Program-made: the position numbers and the translations under genes | Source: Thiothrix unzii | GTDB lineage: Bacteria; Pseudomonadota; Gammaproteobacteria; Thiotrichales; Thiotrichaceae | NCBI RefSeq assembly: GCF_017901175.1 | Contig: NZ_CP072793.1 | Span: forward strand, 2,108,001 to 2,172,000 | DNA: 64,000 nucleotides | Direction: 5' to 3' | Shown: positions 9,818-21,803 of the stretch, piece by piece | Layout of the letters: each line of letters starts with the position of its first letter | Numbering within the stretch: position 1 is the stretch's first letter | Notes under the pieces: generated by a model | Database searches by the model: none | Seen by the model: the letters and a program-made list of their open reading frames with translations, nothing else | What the model was told of the DNA's origin: nothing

Positions 9818-10684
9818 CTAGTTATCCACGACATTGCGCAATTGAATGGTAGTGGTATAAACCGCACGCTGATAACGGTCAGCGGGTGTCGTCACCGTGG
9901 CATCCAATAAGTTATAAGTGCGCACCGAATTCGCCTCTAGGACATTACCTAATGAGCGCACCAATAAAGCCACCTTAATACTCACCACCTGTTCCCAGTT
10001 TGCCGCACCTACATTCGTTGCATTAGCGAAACGGTCGGCTGTACCGTTACCATCCCCATCAATGCCGTACTGAAATTGGATATTTTCAACCCCATTCACA
10101 ATCGGCTGACGATTATCCCAATTGGAACCAACCGCGTATAAGATAGGTACAAACACATTGTTGCTATCACGGGTTGTGCCATCATTATCAACATGAAAAG
10201 CGTTATAAATCAGACTGGCATTCATATTTGCCGCTTTCCCCACCCGGCACTCATCAGGTAATGAAGCACCCGCAGCATCGGTAAAGAGATTATTGTCACC
10301 TAAAAAACGCACACTGATTGCATCGCCGTTAGCATTAAAGGCATCACGAGTACCACGCCCAGTAAAGTCGGTCGCATCTTGAAGATTATTTTTACCGCCA
10401 CCGCACTCTTGCGACACGGGATTAGGATCGCCATTGACAAAGAAATATGCACCTAACGGTAATTTACTGGGTGTGGCATAACCCGCGTGCTCTAAGTGCT
10501 TACGCAACGTTTCCAATGCAGAACGCGCGGACTCATTCATTTGTGAAAGCTCATCGCGCGTTTGGTAATTGCGTTTGCTACTGAAATAAACAGTTCCCAC
10601 CCCGGCAACCAGCACCAAGCTGACTACCATTGCGATCATCATTTCAATCAGGGTGACACCGTGTTGATATTTATGATTAGACAT
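9818..10684 (-). CDS. pilW: PilW minor pilin
   Basis: This 288-residue prepilin has leader MSNHKYQHG and then VTLIEMMIAMVVSLVLVAG with Glu at +5. The motif YFSSKRNYQTRDELSQMNE is characteristic of PilW. The C-terminal half is beta-rich. Its stop TAG (9818-9820) lies 10 nt before the chosen pilX start, and its start follows the pilV stop by 12 bp, so all are one transcript. PilW is a large tip-complex pilin needed for pilus assembly and surface contact. Confidence 0.88.
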   Translation of the reverse strand: MSNHKYQHGVTLIEMMIAMVVSLVLVAGVGTVYFSSKRNYQTRDELSQMNESARSALETLRKHLEHAGYATPSKLPLGAYFFVNGDPNPVSQECGGGKNNLQDATDFTGRGTRDAFNANGDAISVRFLGDNNLFTDAAGASLPDECRVGKAANMNASLIYNAFHVDNDGTTRDSNNVFVPILYAVGSNWDNRQPIVNGVENIQFQYGIDGDGNGTADRFANATNVGAANWEQVVSIKVALLVRSLGNVLEANSVRTYNLLDATVTTPADRYQRAVYTTTIQLRNVVDN

Positions 10685-10696
10685 ACCGTGTGTTCC

Positions 10697-11227
10697 CTAC
10701 AAAACCGCGTTCAGATTGATATTGGATTGTTCGGTATTGTTACCTACCTTGCTGGAGGAATTACGCTCACTCCATACGACGTTAATGTTGACTCCATTAC
10801 GACACACCCCGCCCACGCAAGTGACCGTTAATGACGCGCCCATCAAGTCATTACGCACCCCACCGACCGTACCCGTGCCACAACGCACCTGAAACAAGTC
10901 AATATTGGCAGTTTCCGCACTGGTACACGCCGTCGCTACCGCGCAAGTGGGTACAGTGCCACACGCCGTCGCGCCATCCAATGTGCCGTTGTAATTACCT
11001 GCGTAAGCTCCCGCACGATTAACGCGCATTCGCTCCAGCAAATCGTGAACGAGCCAAGTTGCCTGCTGCATTTGGTAGGAGTTGTGGGTTGTTTTCATAC
11101 CGGCAATTTGTAAACCGGCGAGACCTAGCAAACCCGCAGAAAGAACTAGGGTTGCGATTAACACTTCCAGCAGGCTAAAGCCCGCTTGCCGTCGGGTAGG
11201 GCGAGAATGCGTACTCGTGCGCATCAT
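10697..11227 (-). CDS. pilV: PilV minor pilin, first gene of the minor pilin operon
   Basis: This 176-residue prepilin has a 16-residue leader (ending RRQAG) and then FSLLEVLIATLVLSAGLLG with Glu at +5. The PilV signature LVHDLLERMRVNRAGAY follows. Cysteines at about 100-150 (ACGTVPTCAVATAC) may form disulfides. AGGTGG precedes tandem ATG codons (11227 and 11224). It is the promoter-proximal gene; no fimT/fimU gene is seen upstream, unlike the P. aeruginosa cluster. Confidence 0.88.
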   Translation of the reverse strand: MMRTSTHSRPTRRQAGFSLLEVLIATLVLSAGLLGLAGLQIAGMKTTHNSYQMQQATWLVHDLLERMRVNRAGAYAGNYNGTLDGATACGTVPTCAVATACTSAETANIDLFQVRCGTGTVGGVRNDLMGASLTVTCVGGVCRNGVNINVVWSERNSSSKVGNNTEQSNINLNAVL

Positions 11228-11279
11228 AAGTCCACCTATTAGTATTATTCATTGGGGAGACACTGTATTTATGGATGCT

Positions 11280-11310
11280 AGTATACCGATAAATGCACCG
11301 GTAATGATAA
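11280..11310 (-). promoter_or_regulatory. Possible sigma-70 promoter of the minor pilin operon
   Basis: On the minus strand TATACT (plus 11280-11285) could be a -10 box and TTATCA (plus 11305-11310) a poor -35 at 19-bp spacing. An imperfect palindrome TACCG/CGGTA (11283-11302) lies between them and could be an operator. It is the only candidate in the gap between pilV and the mogA terminator. Confidence 0.3.
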
Positions 11311-11388
11311 GAAACTCAAATCTTGCCGATAAGCTGTATGTTTCGTCCTCTCAGCGGTCAATCTGCATAAATCCGCTTTGCGCTAGGC

Positions 11389-11420
11389 AAAAAAAAGCCC
11401 CGGACTCAACTCCAGGGCTT
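11389..11420 (-). terminator. Rho-independent terminator after mogA
   Basis: On the minus strand AAGCCC and GGGCTT (plus 11395-11400 and 11415-11420) pair, with three more GGA/TCC pairs inside one mismatch. A run of eight T (plus 11389-11396 A run) follows. It stands about 65 bp behind the mogA stop and insulates mogA from pilV. Confidence 0.85.
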
Positions 11421-11484
11421 AATAATCAACTTAACTTGACTCACGGCTTAACGAAAAGTTAGACGCATGAGCTACACAAAAGGT

Positions 11485-12018
11485 TCAAGACGATTTAGGA
11501 CGAAATGCCTTAATTACCTGAGGATCGCACTCAAGGTACGGCCCTTCAATCAAATCAATGCAATAAGGTATCGCCGGAAACACCGCATCCAGGCACTGCC
11601 GAATCGAAGCAGGCTTACCCGGTAAATTTAAAATCAAAGACTTACCACGAATACCCGCTGTTTGGCGTGATAAAATCGCGGTTGGCACGTACTGCAAACT
11701 CACTTGACGCATTAACTCGCCAAACCCCGGCAACATTTTTTCACAAACATTTTCGGTAGCTTCGGGTGTTACATCACGCAATGCAGGCCCCGTGCCGCCG
11801 GTAGTCACGATTAAACAACAGCCTTCGTGATCCGCCAGTTCCATTAGCACTTGCTCAATGCCTTGCTGATCATCCGGGATGCAACGGTAAACGGGTTCAA
11901 ATGCCGACACCAAATACGCTTTCAAGGTATCTAAAATAGCCTGCCCTGAAATATCCGCATAAACCCCCGCACTCGCGCGGTCGGATGCCGTTACAATCCC
12001 GATTTTAATCTGTGACAT
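11485..12018 (-). CDS. mogA: MogA molybdopterin adenylyltransferase
   Basis: MogA activates molybdopterin with ATP to give adenylyl-molybdopterin before molybdenum insertion. The 177-residue protein begins MSQIKIGIVTASDRAS and contains TTGGTGPALRDVTPEAT, the signature of the MogA/MoaB fold. An in-frame start 13 codons upstream would overlap htpX, so I take ATG 12018. It follows htpX by 13 bp and is probably co-transcribed. The neighbour moeB at 46836 may serve the same cofactor pathway, but no other moa or moe genes are near. Confidence 0.88.
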   Translation of the reverse strand: MSQIKIGIVTASDRASAGVYADISGQAILDTLKAYLVSAFEPVYRCIPDDQQGIEQVLMELADHEGCCLIVTTGGTGPALRDVTPEATENVCEKMLPGFGELMRQVSLQYVPTAILSRQTAGIRGKSLILNLPGKPASIRQCLDAVFPAIPYCIDLIEGPYLECDPQVIKAFRPKSS

Positions 12019-12031
12019 TAGCCTGTCATCC

Positions 12032-12922
12032 TTAACGCATGTTTTCCAGCGCGGCAATACGCTCTTCCAACGGCGGGTGCGTCATAAAGATTTTACGCAA
12101 ACCGGTTCCCAAGCCACCCGCAATACCAAACGCTGCCATTTCACCCGGCAAATCTTCAGTCGCATGAGCACCTTGCAACCGCTTAAGGGCGTTAATCATC
12201 TTTTGACGACCTGCCAAATCAGCACCGGCAATATCCGCCTTAAATTCACGGTAGCGTGAGAACCACATCACAATCGCGGTTGCTACAAAGCTCAACAGGA
12301 TTTCCGCAATCATGGAGCCAATAAAATAACCCCAACCCGGACTGCTGCTTTCCTCATCACTGCTACCACTGAAGAAACGATCAATCGCTAAACCGATCAA
12401 ACGCGCAAAAATCATTACAAACGTATTCAATACGCCTTGCAACAAGGTTTGCGTCACCATGTCACCGTTAGCAACGTGCCCAATTTCATGGCCTAATACC
12501 GCTTCCACTTCATCCGCCGTCATGGTGTCCAGCAAGCCTTGGCTCACCGCTACCAAGGCATTATTGCGGTTAGCTCCGGTTGCAAACGCATTGGGGTCTG
12601 GCGAATAGAAAATACCCACTTCCGGCATACCAATACCGGAACGTTCCGCTTGGCGACGCACGGTTTCCACCAACCAACGTTCTTGTGCGGTTTGTGGATT
12701 TTCAATAATTTGCACGCCCATGCTGCGCTTTGCCATCCACTTAGACATCAGCAAACTGATGAAGGAACCGCCAAAACCCACCACGATAGCTACCGTCAAA
12801 ATAGCTCCGGTGCTGCCCGCGCTCATATCAATGCCAAAAACTGCACCGATAATATTCATGGTAAGGAACAACACCGCCATTACAGCCACGTTGGTCAACA
12901 CCAACAAAAGTACTCGCATCAT
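12032..12922 (-). CDS. htpX: HtpX membrane zinc metalloprotease
   Basis: HtpX degrades misfolded inner-membrane proteins together with FtsH. The 296-residue length matches E. coli HtpX (about 293). Two N-terminal membrane helices (about 4-30 and 38-58) precede the catalytic HEIGH motif at 145-149. Two more helices (about 160-180 and 195-220) follow, then EFKADIAGADLAG, which provides the third zinc ligand. The start is one of two adjacent ATGs behind AGAGG. The gene directly precedes mogA. Confidence 0.93.
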   Translation of the reverse strand: MMRVLLLVLTNVAVMAVLFLTMNIIGAVFGIDMSAGSTGAILTVAIVVGFGGSFISLLMSKWMAKRSMGVQIIENPQTAQERWLVETVRRQAERSGIGMPEVGIFYSPDPNAFATGANRNNALVAVSQGLLDTMTADEVEAVLGHEIGHVANGDMVTQTLLQGVLNTFVMIFARLIGLAIDRFFSGSSDEESSSPGWGYFIGSMIAEILLSFVATAIVMWFSRYREFKADIAGADLAGRQKMINALKRLQGAHATEDLPGEMAAFGIAGGLGTGLRKIFMTHPPLEERIAALENMR

Positions 12923-12996
12923 TTCTCAAAACCTCTTGTGTTTGATTTTCCTAGCAGCAATATAAGGTTTGGGTAGCGGGATTCAAGTTTTCCCTA

Positions 12997-15234
12997 CTAA
13001 TTGACGCTTATCTCCAGACCAGTGACGTTTTGGTAGCCTTTCGGAAGTAATTTGCCACGTTTCGCGCGTTCACTGCGGTATTCTTCCAATTCCGCACCCT
13101 TGATAGTTTTAAACTGCTTACCCGCACGAATCAGCAACGCCGCATTCGCAGGCAAAATCGCCGCAAACTGCACCGTTTCATCGGCAATACCCAACCCGCC
13201 TTTTTTCAGGCTGATCAACTTATTGCCCTTGCCTTTGGACAATTGCGGCACATCTTGCAAGCCTATCACCAACACATAACCCGATGATGACACCAACACC
13301 AGCGAATCGGTGGCAATGCTCGTCACCAACAACGGCTGTAAAATCGCTACGCCCTCGCCCACCGTCAGAGTCACTTTGCCCGCTTTCACCCGACTTTGCA
13401 TCTCGCCAAAGGCACACAAGAAACCGTAACCTTCCGCCGAATGCAGCAAATACTGATCGCTGTCTTTGCTCATCAGCGCGTATTGAAACTTCGCGCCTGC
13501 CGGTGGTGCCAGCTTGCCGGTCAACGGTTCACCCTGTCCGCGTGCCGATGGTAAGGCATTCGCAGGCAATGCATAGGTGCGCCCGGTGCTGTCCAGCAAC
13601 ACCACTTGCTGGCTGGAACGCCCGCGTACCGAAGTCAGGAATTCATCACCCTGCTTGTAGCTCAATGAAGCCGGGTCAATATCATGCCCTTTTGCCGACC
13701 GAATCCAGCCCATTTTCGACACCACTACCGTCACCGGCTCAGAAGGCGTTAACGCGGTTTCATCCAACACTTGTGCTGCCGCCCGTTCTTGCAAGGGCGA
13801 ACGCCGTGCATCACCGTACAACTTCGCGTCTTCTTTCAGCTCTTTGCGGATCAAACTGGTGAGTTTGGTATCGGAACCCAGCAACGCCAGCAGGGTTTCT
13901 TTTTCCTTTTCCAATTCGTCCAATTCGCCGCGAATCTTCATTTCTTCCAATCGTGCCAATTGGCGCAATTTGGTATCGAGAATGTAATCCGCCTGAATCT
14001 CGGTTAACTCGAAGCGGCGCATCAACACCGCTTTCGGCTCGTCTTCGGTGCGGATAATGTGGATCACTTCATCAATATTGAGGAATGCCACCAGCAAACC
14101 CGCCAATAAATGCAGGCGTTTTTCGACTTTATCCAACCGCCATTGCAAGCGGCGCGTCACCGTTTGCCGCCGGAAGGTCAGCCATTCGGTCAAAATATGC
14201 AGCAAGTTTTTGACTTGCGGACGACCATTCAGCCCGATCATATTCATATTGACGCGGTAACTGCGTTCTAAATCGGTGCTGGCGAATAAATGCGACATCA
14301 GCATGTCCACATCCACGCGGTTGGAACGCGGCACGATGACCAAGCGCACCGGCTGTTCGTGGTCGGATTCATCGCGTAAATCTTCCACCAACGGCAGTTT
14401 CTTCGCCTGCATTTGCGCGGCGATTTGCTCCAGAATCTTGCTGCCCGACACCTGATACGGCAAAGCAGTAATAATAATGTCGCCGTCTTCAATTTCGTAA
14501 CGCGCCCGCATTCGGAACGTGCCGTTGCCCTTTTCGTAGAGCGCGAGGAAATCCGCCGCCGGCGTAATGATTTCGGCTTCGGTAGGAAAATCCGGCGCGG
14601 GAATGTGCTGATGCAAATCCTGCAAGGTCGCATTGGGGTGATCCAGCAAATGCAGGCAAGCATTTACCACTTCACGCAAGTTGTGCGGCGGAATATCGGT
14701 CGCCATCCCCACCGCAATGCCGCTGCCACCGTTGAGCAAAATATTCGGTAAACGTGCGGGCAAAATGGTTGGCTCTTCCAATGACCCATCAAAATTCGGC
14801 TGCCATTGCGCCGTGCCCTGCCCCAATTCTTGCAGCAATACTTTGGCGTAAGCGGTCAAACGCGATTCGGTGTAACGCATTGCCGCAAACGATTTCGGGT
14901 CATCTTGCGAACCCCAGTTGCCCTGCCCATCCACCAGCGTGTAGCGGTAGGAAAACGGTTGCGCCATTAACACCATTGCTTCGTAACACGCCGAGTCGCC
15001 GTGCGGGTGGAATTTACCCAATACGTCACCGACAGTACGCGCTGATTTTTTGTGTTTGGAAGCTGCCGTCAGCCCTAATTCGGACATGGCGTAAACAATG
15101 CGGCGTTGTACGGGCTTTAAGCCGTCGCCAAGATGAGGTAATGCGCGATCAAGAATGACGTACATGGAATAGTCGAGATAGGCTTTCTCGGTGTATTCCT
15201 GTAGCGGGAGGGTTTCGATGCCTTCGTAGTTCAT
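12997..15234 (-). CDS. parC: DNA topoisomerase IV subunit A
   Basis: ParC is the DNA-breaking subunit of the topoisomerase that unlinks daughter chromosomes. The 745-residue protein has catalytic Tyr121 in [10 protein letters not shown]. The quinolone-resistance region [12 protein letters not shown] carries the sensitive-type Ser81 and Glu85. The C-terminal half forms the DNA-wrapping propeller. I place the start at ATG 15234 (MNYEGIETL) behind AAAGAGA rather than 10 codons upstream. parE is not in the window. Confidence 0.95.
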   Translation of the reverse strand: MNYEGIETLPLQEYTEKAYLDYSMYVILDRALPHLGDGLKPVQRRIVYAMSELGLTAASKHKKSARTVGDVLGKFHPHGDSACYEAMVLMAQPFSYRYTLVDGQGNWGSQDDPKSFAAMRYTESRLTAYAKVLLQELGQGTAQWQPNFDGSLEEPTILPARLPNILLNGGSGIAVGMATDIPPHNLREVVNACLHLLDHPNATLQDLHQHIPAPDFPTEAEIITPAADFLALYEKGNGTFRMRARYEIEDGDIIITALPYQVSGSKILEQIAAQMQAKKLPLVEDLRDESDHEQPVRLVIVPRSNRVDVDMLMSHLFASTDLERSYRVNMNMIGLNGRPQVKNLLHILTEWLTFRRQTVTRRLQWRLDKVEKRLHLLAGLLVAFLNIDEVIHIIRTEDEPKAVLMRRFELTEIQADYILDTKLRQLARLEEMKIRGELDELEKEKETLLALLGSDTKLTSLIRKELKEDAKLYGDARRSPLQERAAAQVLDETALTPSEPVTVVVSKMGWIRSAKGHDIDPASLSYKQGDEFLTSVRGRSSQQVVLLDSTGRTYALPANALPSARGQGEPLTGKLAPPAGAKFQYALMSKDSDQYLLHSAEGYGFLCAFGEMQSRVKAGKVTLTVGEGVAILQPLLVTSIATDSLVLVSSSGYVLVIGLQDVPQLSKGKGNKLISLKKGGLGIADETVQFAAILPANAALLIRAGKQFKTIKGAELEEYRSERAKRGKLLPKGYQNVTGLEISVN

Positions 15235-15311
15235 GGGTGTCTCTTTATTTTTGCTGTAGGGCAAGCAATATAGATACTATAACTATTTGATTTAATAAGG
15301 AAATAAGAATT

Positions 15312-15385
15312 TGGAGGCTGAACTCAGAATCGAACTGAGGTACTCGGATTTGCAATCCGGTGCATTACCCCTATGCTATTCAGCC
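15312..15385 (-). tRNA. tRNA-Cys(GCA)
   Basis: The minus strand folds as a 74-nt cloverleaf with acceptor GGCTGAA/TTCAGCC. The anticodon loop TTGCAAA contains GCA, the T loop is TTCGATT, and CCA is encoded. It is the last gene of the Gly-Gly-Cys tRNA cluster. No hairpin terminator is visible behind it. Confidence 0.95.
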
Positions 15386-15417
15386 TGGGTCGGTGGGTAC
15401 AACCACCGTAGAAAAAT

Positions 15418-15492
15418 TGGAGCGGGAAACGAGATTCGAACTCGCGACCCCAACCTTGGCAAGGTTGTGCTCTACCACTGAGCTATTCCCGC
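15418..15492 (-). tRNA. tRNA-Gly(GCC), second copy
   Basis: 75 nt on the minus strand: acceptor GCGGGAA/TTCCCGC, D arm with AGTGGTA, anticodon loop TTGCCAA (GCC), T loop TTCGAAT, encoded CCA. It is identical to the copy at 15546-15620, 53 bp upstream, and shares its transcript. Confidence 0.96.
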
Positions 15493-15545
15493 TTATATGA
15501 AGGCTTGAAACTGAAAATTCTGTGGTTAAAGAATCTTCAAAAATT

Positions 15546-15620
15546 TGGAGCGGGAAACGAGATTCGAACTCGCGACCCCAACCTTGGCAAGGTTGTGCTC
15601 TACCACTGAGCTATTCCCGC
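15546..15620 (-). tRNA. tRNA-Gly(GCC), first copy
   Basis: 75 nt on the minus strand with anticodon GCC and encoded CCA, identical to the copy at 15418-15492. It is the promoter-proximal gene of the tRNA cluster; the start lies 14 bp downstream of a near-consensus -10 box. Confidence 0.96.
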
Positions 15621-15634
15621 TGAACAGGCTGCGA

Positions 15635-15663
15635 ATAATAATGACCGATGGTAATACTGTCAA
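15635..15663 (-). promoter_or_regulatory. Strong sigma-70 promoter of the tRNA cluster
   Basis: On the minus strand TTGACA (plus 15658-15663) and TATTAT (plus 15635-15640) are exactly 17 bp apart. The GC-rich discriminator GCAGCC follows, which is usual for stringently controlled stable-RNA promoters. It lies between the ligA stop and the first tRNA-Gly. Confidence 0.8.
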
Positions 15664-15692
15664 CCTTCCGCGCTGCTTTTTTTACAGACCTG

Positions 15693-17892
<2,200 letters not shown>

Positions 17893-19092
17893 TTACGGAT
17901 TCTTGCTGGTTAGTATTCGGCGGTATCCGGCGGTATCCGGCACTTCGGAAATGCCGGATACTCGCGGACGCTGAAATTCTATATCAATGGAATCGCTAAT
18001 TTCACGGATGCGTGGCTCTTGCAAACCATGATCAAGACAGGTTTTTTTGATCCGTTGCAGGCCAGTCCCCCATTGTTCGATATAGCCTAATTCTTTGAAA
18101 ACACGAGCAATGACGCGATTGCGGATTTCGGAACGGCCTTCACGCAAACCATCTGCCGTCAGCGTACGAGGAAACCCACCGGGGGAAACAATATTGACAA
18201 TATCGTCGTATATACCCACTTTAATGTCACGTCCCTGATTGGTGTAATCACGATGGATAAGAGCGTTAGTCAATGCTTCACGTAAAGCAGCCTCAGGGAG
18301 TTCATAAGTATCGGTACGTTGCAATCCCTTGATTTCACCACGCAGATTGATGTGGTTTTTGATAAAGGCTTCTGCTTGCTCCAATTGACTGAACAGATCA
18401 CCCGTATATTCCTTACGATCAAGGAACAGGCTCATGTCCGTACCTTTGAAACGGGCACATTTGGTCGTGACATGAGGCAATTTCCCAAGCAAGATGAGTA
18501 AACCTTGCGTGGGGAATAAATGCCCCTGGTCTTGGCGGACAAGCTTCAAATTTTTGAGCTTTTCATCATCCAGCGGTTTACCTTTGGCAGCAAAGCGGAT
18601 TTGCAATGGGGTTAAATCCAGTTCTTGTAGCCGAAACTCAGGGCAAATCTCTTCATCAAAACTTTGATTGATACGTTGACGTTCTAATTCAACCAATTGC
18701 AACAATTCAGCCTTACGGTTGCAAGCACCGATACGTAGGTATGTACCGTTATTTTTACCTTCGGCTTTAAGGTAGTAAGGCATTAAATTGCCACGAAAAA
18801 TCTCAACAACCAACACCAATTTACCATTGATATTACTAGTGTAAATCTCCGGCAATAAAGGCGGATAACAACGGTCAAGAATAATACTGGTAATCTGGTC
18901 TTGCAGGGTAAAAATATCCGTTTCAGCAACACCCGCAATTTTACGATGATCATCCACGCCGATTATCAGCTTGCCACCACTCGTGTTCGCAAACGCTACC
19001 GCCGTCTGAGCAATTTGCTCATGACGTGGAAGCTGGCGTTTTAACTCCAGCGTTTTGCTTTCACCTTGATGAATTTGATGGATGAGATTCAT
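17893..19092 (-). CDS. AlbA_2/RecG-like ATPase regulator, 3'-frameshifted
   Basis: The 399-residue product begins with an AlbA_2 (Schlafen-type) domain at about 1-130 (ESKTLELKRQLPRHEQ, then FANTSGGKLIIGVDDHRK). It continues to a GHKL-like ATPase domain at about 240-340 (LREALTNALIHRDYTNQG and NIVSPGGFPRTLTADGLREG). Members normally end with a winged helix; here the frame runs off through the 10-bp repeats and stops 21 residues later. The start is ATG 19092 behind AGAGGA, 13 bp after rlmD, so they may be co-transcribed. Such proteins are thought to act as transcriptional or defence-linked regulators; the substrate is unknown. Confidence 0.75.
   Translation of the reverse strand: MNLIHQIHQGESKTLELKRQLPRHEQIAQTAVAFANTSGGKLIIGVDDHRKIAGVAETDIFTLQDQITSIILDRCYPPLLPEIYTSNINGKLVLVVEIFRGNLMPYYLKAEGKNNGTYLRIGACNRKAELLQLVELERQRINQSFDEEICPEFRLQELDLTPLQIRFAAKGKPLDDEKLKNLKLVRQDQGHLFPTQGLLILLGKLPHVTTKCARFKGTDMSLFLDRKEYTGDLFSQLEQAEAFIKNHINLRGEIKGLQRTDTYELPEAALREALTNALIHRDYTNQGRDIKVGIYDDIVNIVSPGGFPRTLTADGLREGRSEIRNRVIARVFKELGYIEQWGTGLQRIKKTCLDHGLQEPRIREISDSIDIEFQRPRVSGISEVPDTAGYRRILTSKNP
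17911..17940. repeat. 10-bp tandem repeat at the frameshift point
   Basis: CGGTATCCGG occurs exactly twice in tandem (17921-17930 and 17931-17940) and is preceded by a 7/10 degenerate copy (17911-17920). A unit not divisible by three inside coding sequence changes the frame each time a copy is gained or lost. Two copies give the truncated product and three would restore the full-length protein. One copy would meet a TAA almost at once. Confidence 0.9.
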
Positions 19093-19105
19093 ACTATCCT
19101 CTTGC

Positions 19106-20443
19106 CTATTTCTCAAACACCGCAATAGATTCAACGTGCGATGTATGCGGAAACATATCCATCACCCCTGCACTCACTAAGCGATAGCCGTGCGTATTCA
19201 CCAATTCACCCGCGTCACGCGCTAAAGTTGCCGGATCGCAGGAAATATACACAATGCGTCCCGCTTTGAGCTTGCCGATATGCTCAATGATTTCTTTCGC
19301 GCCCGCACGCGGTGGATCAAGTAAAATCTTGTCGTAACGGTGTTTTTTCAGCCAAGGTTCGCGGTGTAAATCCTCGCCCATCAGGTTGCAAGCGTAGTAA
19401 TCGGTGTTGTGAATGCCGTTGGCGTGCGCCGCCGCACGAGCGCGTTCCACCATCGCCATATCGCCTTCCACACCAATCACTTGCGCGGCATGACGCGCCA
19501 ATGGCAAAGTAAAATTGCCCAAGCCACAGAATAAATCTAGTACCGTATCGGTGGGTTCAGGTGCAAGCAATTCCAAGGCACGCGCTACCATTTTACGGTT
19601 GAGCGGTTGATTAACTTGGAAAAAGTCGAGCGGGACAAAACCTACTTTGGTATTGAACTGCGGATGTTCGTAATACAACGTCGGGTTTTCAGGATAAATG
19701 CAGTGAACCGTTTCAGGGCCTTTAGGCTGCAAATAAAGCTGATAATCCCCTTCACGGGCAAAGTCGATTAATTTTTGCGTGTCTGTGTCAGACAAGGGTT
19801 CCATGTGACGCACCACCAGCGCAGTGGCATTATCACCCACTGCCACTTCGATCTGCGGAATGGTTTCACGCGCCTCCATGCCACCCACTAAAGCTTGAAA
19901 ATCAGTGAGATGTTCGCCGATGCTAGGGTGTAAAATTTCGCAACGGTTGAGTTCTGCGAGGAAACCACCTTCTTTTTCGCGGAACCCCACCAACGCTTTC
20001 TCTTTCTTACGCACCCAACGCGCACCCAAACGGGCTTTACGACGGTATGCCCACCCTTCAGCGGTCAAAGGTTCAAGCACTGTTTCAGGTTCGACTTTGC
20101 CGATGTATTTAAGATTATTGAGCATGGCTTGCTGTTTGTGGCGAATCTGCCCTTCCAGCGAAATGTGTTGCCAGCTACACGCACCGCATACGCCGAAATG
20201 TTCGCAGCGCGGCTCTACCCGTTCTGGTGATGGCGTAAGGACGGTTTCGACCTTACCTTCGTCGTGTTTAGCTTTGTAAGAGGTGTAGCGAAAAGCGACG
20301 GTTTCACCCGGCAACGCACCGTCAATGAATACGGTTTTGCCGTCAATGTGGGCGACACCCTGACCGTCAAGCGTGAGGGATTCGATAGTGGTTTCGACAA
20401 GTGGGCTGTTTTTTACGCCACGGGGTTTTCTGCTGCGACTCAT
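19106..20443 (-). CDS. rlmD: 23S rRNA m5U1939 methyltransferase RlmD
   Basis: RlmD (RumA) methylates U1939 of 23S rRNA using SAM and carries a [4Fe-4S] cluster. The 445-residue protein has an N-terminal TRAM domain (LTLDGQGVAHIDGKTVFIDG) and cluster cysteines in RCEHFGVCGACSWQ and NRCEIL. The SAM motif is LDLFCGLGNFTLPLA, and the catalytic-cysteine region is IVYISCDPATLARD. I use ATG 20443 (MSRSRKPRG); an upstream in-frame start would overlap fccB. Confidence 0.93.
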   Translation of the reverse strand: MSRSRKPRGVKNSPLVETTIESLTLDGQGVAHIDGKTVFIDGALPGETVAFRYTSYKAKHDEGKVETVLTPSPERVEPRCEHFGVCGACSWQHISLEGQIRHKQQAMLNNLKYIGKVEPETVLEPLTAEGWAYRRKARLGARWVRKKEKALVGFREKEGGFLAELNRCEILHPSIGEHLTDFQALVGGMEARETIPQIEVAVGDNATALVVRHMEPLSDTDTQKLIDFAREGDYQLYLQPKGPETVHCIYPENPTLYYEHPQFNTKVGFVPLDFFQVNQPLNRKMVARALELLAPEPTDTVLDLFCGLGNFTLPLARHAAQVIGVEGDMAMVERARAAAHANGIHNTDYYACNLMGEDLHREPWLKKHRYDKILLDPPRAGAKEIIEHIGKLKAGRIVYISCDPATLARDAGELVNTHGYRLVSAGVMDMFPHTSHVESIAVFEK

Positions 20444-20499
20444 GCTGATATTTAGACTCCGACACCTCTGACAGGCAATGGTGTCGGATTCTACCAGCT

Positions 20500-21792
20500 T
20501 TAAAAGAACACATCCTGCGTAAAGTTGTTGTACCAACTGTAAGCGTATTGCACGTCGATTAAACGTTCTTCTTCTGCCGCTGCTAAGGGTGATGTGCCGC
20601 CTGCATTCGGTACACTTTCAATCGTTGTGCCGTTAGCAGATAGCCGATAAATGCCAACCACGGAAATCGCGTAATCATCGCCCACTAAACTGTAACAACC
20701 GTTGGAAAACGAGGTTCTGCCCGGTTCGCGCCCGTTCAATAACGCTGCTACGGCTAAGGCGCAGGCTTTGGCTTCCGAATTCGCGGCGAAACCTGATTTG
20801 GGCAACGGATTAGCAATACACGCATCACCAATGACGTGAATATTGTCATGCAAGGTGGATTCAAAGCTAGCAACGGCAACCGGACACCAGCCACTGCTAT
20901 CGGTTAATCCAGCACTGAACGCCAACGCACCCGCTTTTTGTGCCGGGATAATGTTCAACACGCTGGCTGCAATTCGTTCGCCACCTGCGGTTGTAACGGT
21001 TTTCGTGGCAACATCCAAACTCACGACGGCATTGGTTCCGCCCGATGCCCATTCAATCATGTCACCGTCATTGCCGTAACCGTACAACTGCATCCAGCCC
21101 TCTTCAAACAAAGCTTGCTTGGTAAAGCTGGTTTTCGGATCAAGAATCAACACTTTGCTGTTGGGCTTGTGCTTTTTGAAATAACTGGCAACTTGGCTGG
21201 CACGTTCATACGGCGCGGGCGGGCAACGGTAAGGATTGGGTGGTGCAACCATTACGAATGTGCCGCCGTTAGGCATGGCTTCAAGCTGGGAACGCAGCAA
21301 GGTGGTTTGCTCACCTGCTTTCCATGCGTGCGGAATCTGTTGCGCCACATCCGCGCTGTAATTTTCAATGGTTTCGTAACGGTAGTCGATCCCCGGTGCG
21401 ACAATGCAGCGATCATAGGGGAAGTTACCAGCAGTGGTTTGCACGAATTTAGCCACAGCATCAATGGCGGTGACTTCGGCTTGCACCACGGTAATACCGC
21501 GTCTTTCCAAGCCCGCGTAACCGAATTTCAGCGAGTCTAAAGTGCGCCCGCCACCCAACACTTCGTTACTCATGTAACAGGTGTAGTAGTGTGCATTTTT
21601 TTCGATCAGGGTAACGTTGATGCTAGGGTCGGCGAGTTTCAGGTACTTGGCAGCCGTTGCACCAGCCGTACCGCCACCGATAATCACCACATTAGCATTT
21701 GCACCCCAGCTACGAGTCGAAATGCCGGATAGCAAAACCAAACCACCCGCACTCAGGGCTTTCAAAAACTGTCGACGGTTTACGTTTGTCAT
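20500..21792 (-). CDS. fccB: Flavocytochrome c sulfide dehydrogenase flavoprotein
   Basis: FccB oxidises sulfide in the periplasm and passes electrons to a c-type cytochrome subunit. The 430-residue protein has a twin-arginine signal (NRRQFLKALSAGG) and the FAD fold VVIIGGGTAGATAAKYL. Cys72 in YYTCYMSNEV matches the covalent FAD attachment site. Cys190 (PYRCPPAPYER) and Cys303 (GWCPVAV) match the redox disulfide. No cytochrome subunit gene (fccA) is adjacent. Instead the gene follows the DUF1501 gene by 11 bp with its ribosome site on that gene's stop, in one unit with the giant haem-motif protein, which might supply haem. Confidence 0.88.
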   Translation of the reverse strand: MTNVNRRQFLKALSAGGLVLLSGISTRSWGANANVVIIGGGTAGATAAKYLKLADPSINVTLIEKNAHYYTCYMSNEVLGGGRTLDSLKFGYAGLERRGITVVQAEVTAIDAVAKFVQTTAGNFPYDRCIVAPGIDYRYETIENYSADVAQQIPHAWKAGEQTTLLRSQLEAMPNGGTFVMVAPPNPYRCPPAPYERASQVASYFKKHKPNSKVLILDPKTSFTKQALFEEGWMQLYGYGNDGDMIEWASGGTNAVVSLDVATKTVTTAGGERIAASVLNIIPAQKAGALAFSAGLTDSSGWCPVAVASFESTLHDNIHVIGDACIANPLPKSGFAANSEAKACALAVAALLNGREPGRTSFSNGCYSLVGDDYAISVVGIYRLSANGTTIESVPNAGGTSPLAAAEEERLIDVQYAYSWYNNFTQDVFF

Positions 21793-21803
21793 GGTGTGTA
21801 CTC

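Noticed and set aside
11228-11484. A fimT/fimU pilin gene upstream of pilV
   Set aside because: No open frame with a prepilin motif exists there; the region holds only the mogA terminator and a possible promoter.
15675-15683. T run near the ligA stop as a terminator
   Set aside because: It is a T run on the plus strand, while ligA and the tRNAs are transcribed from the minus strand, and no stem precedes it.
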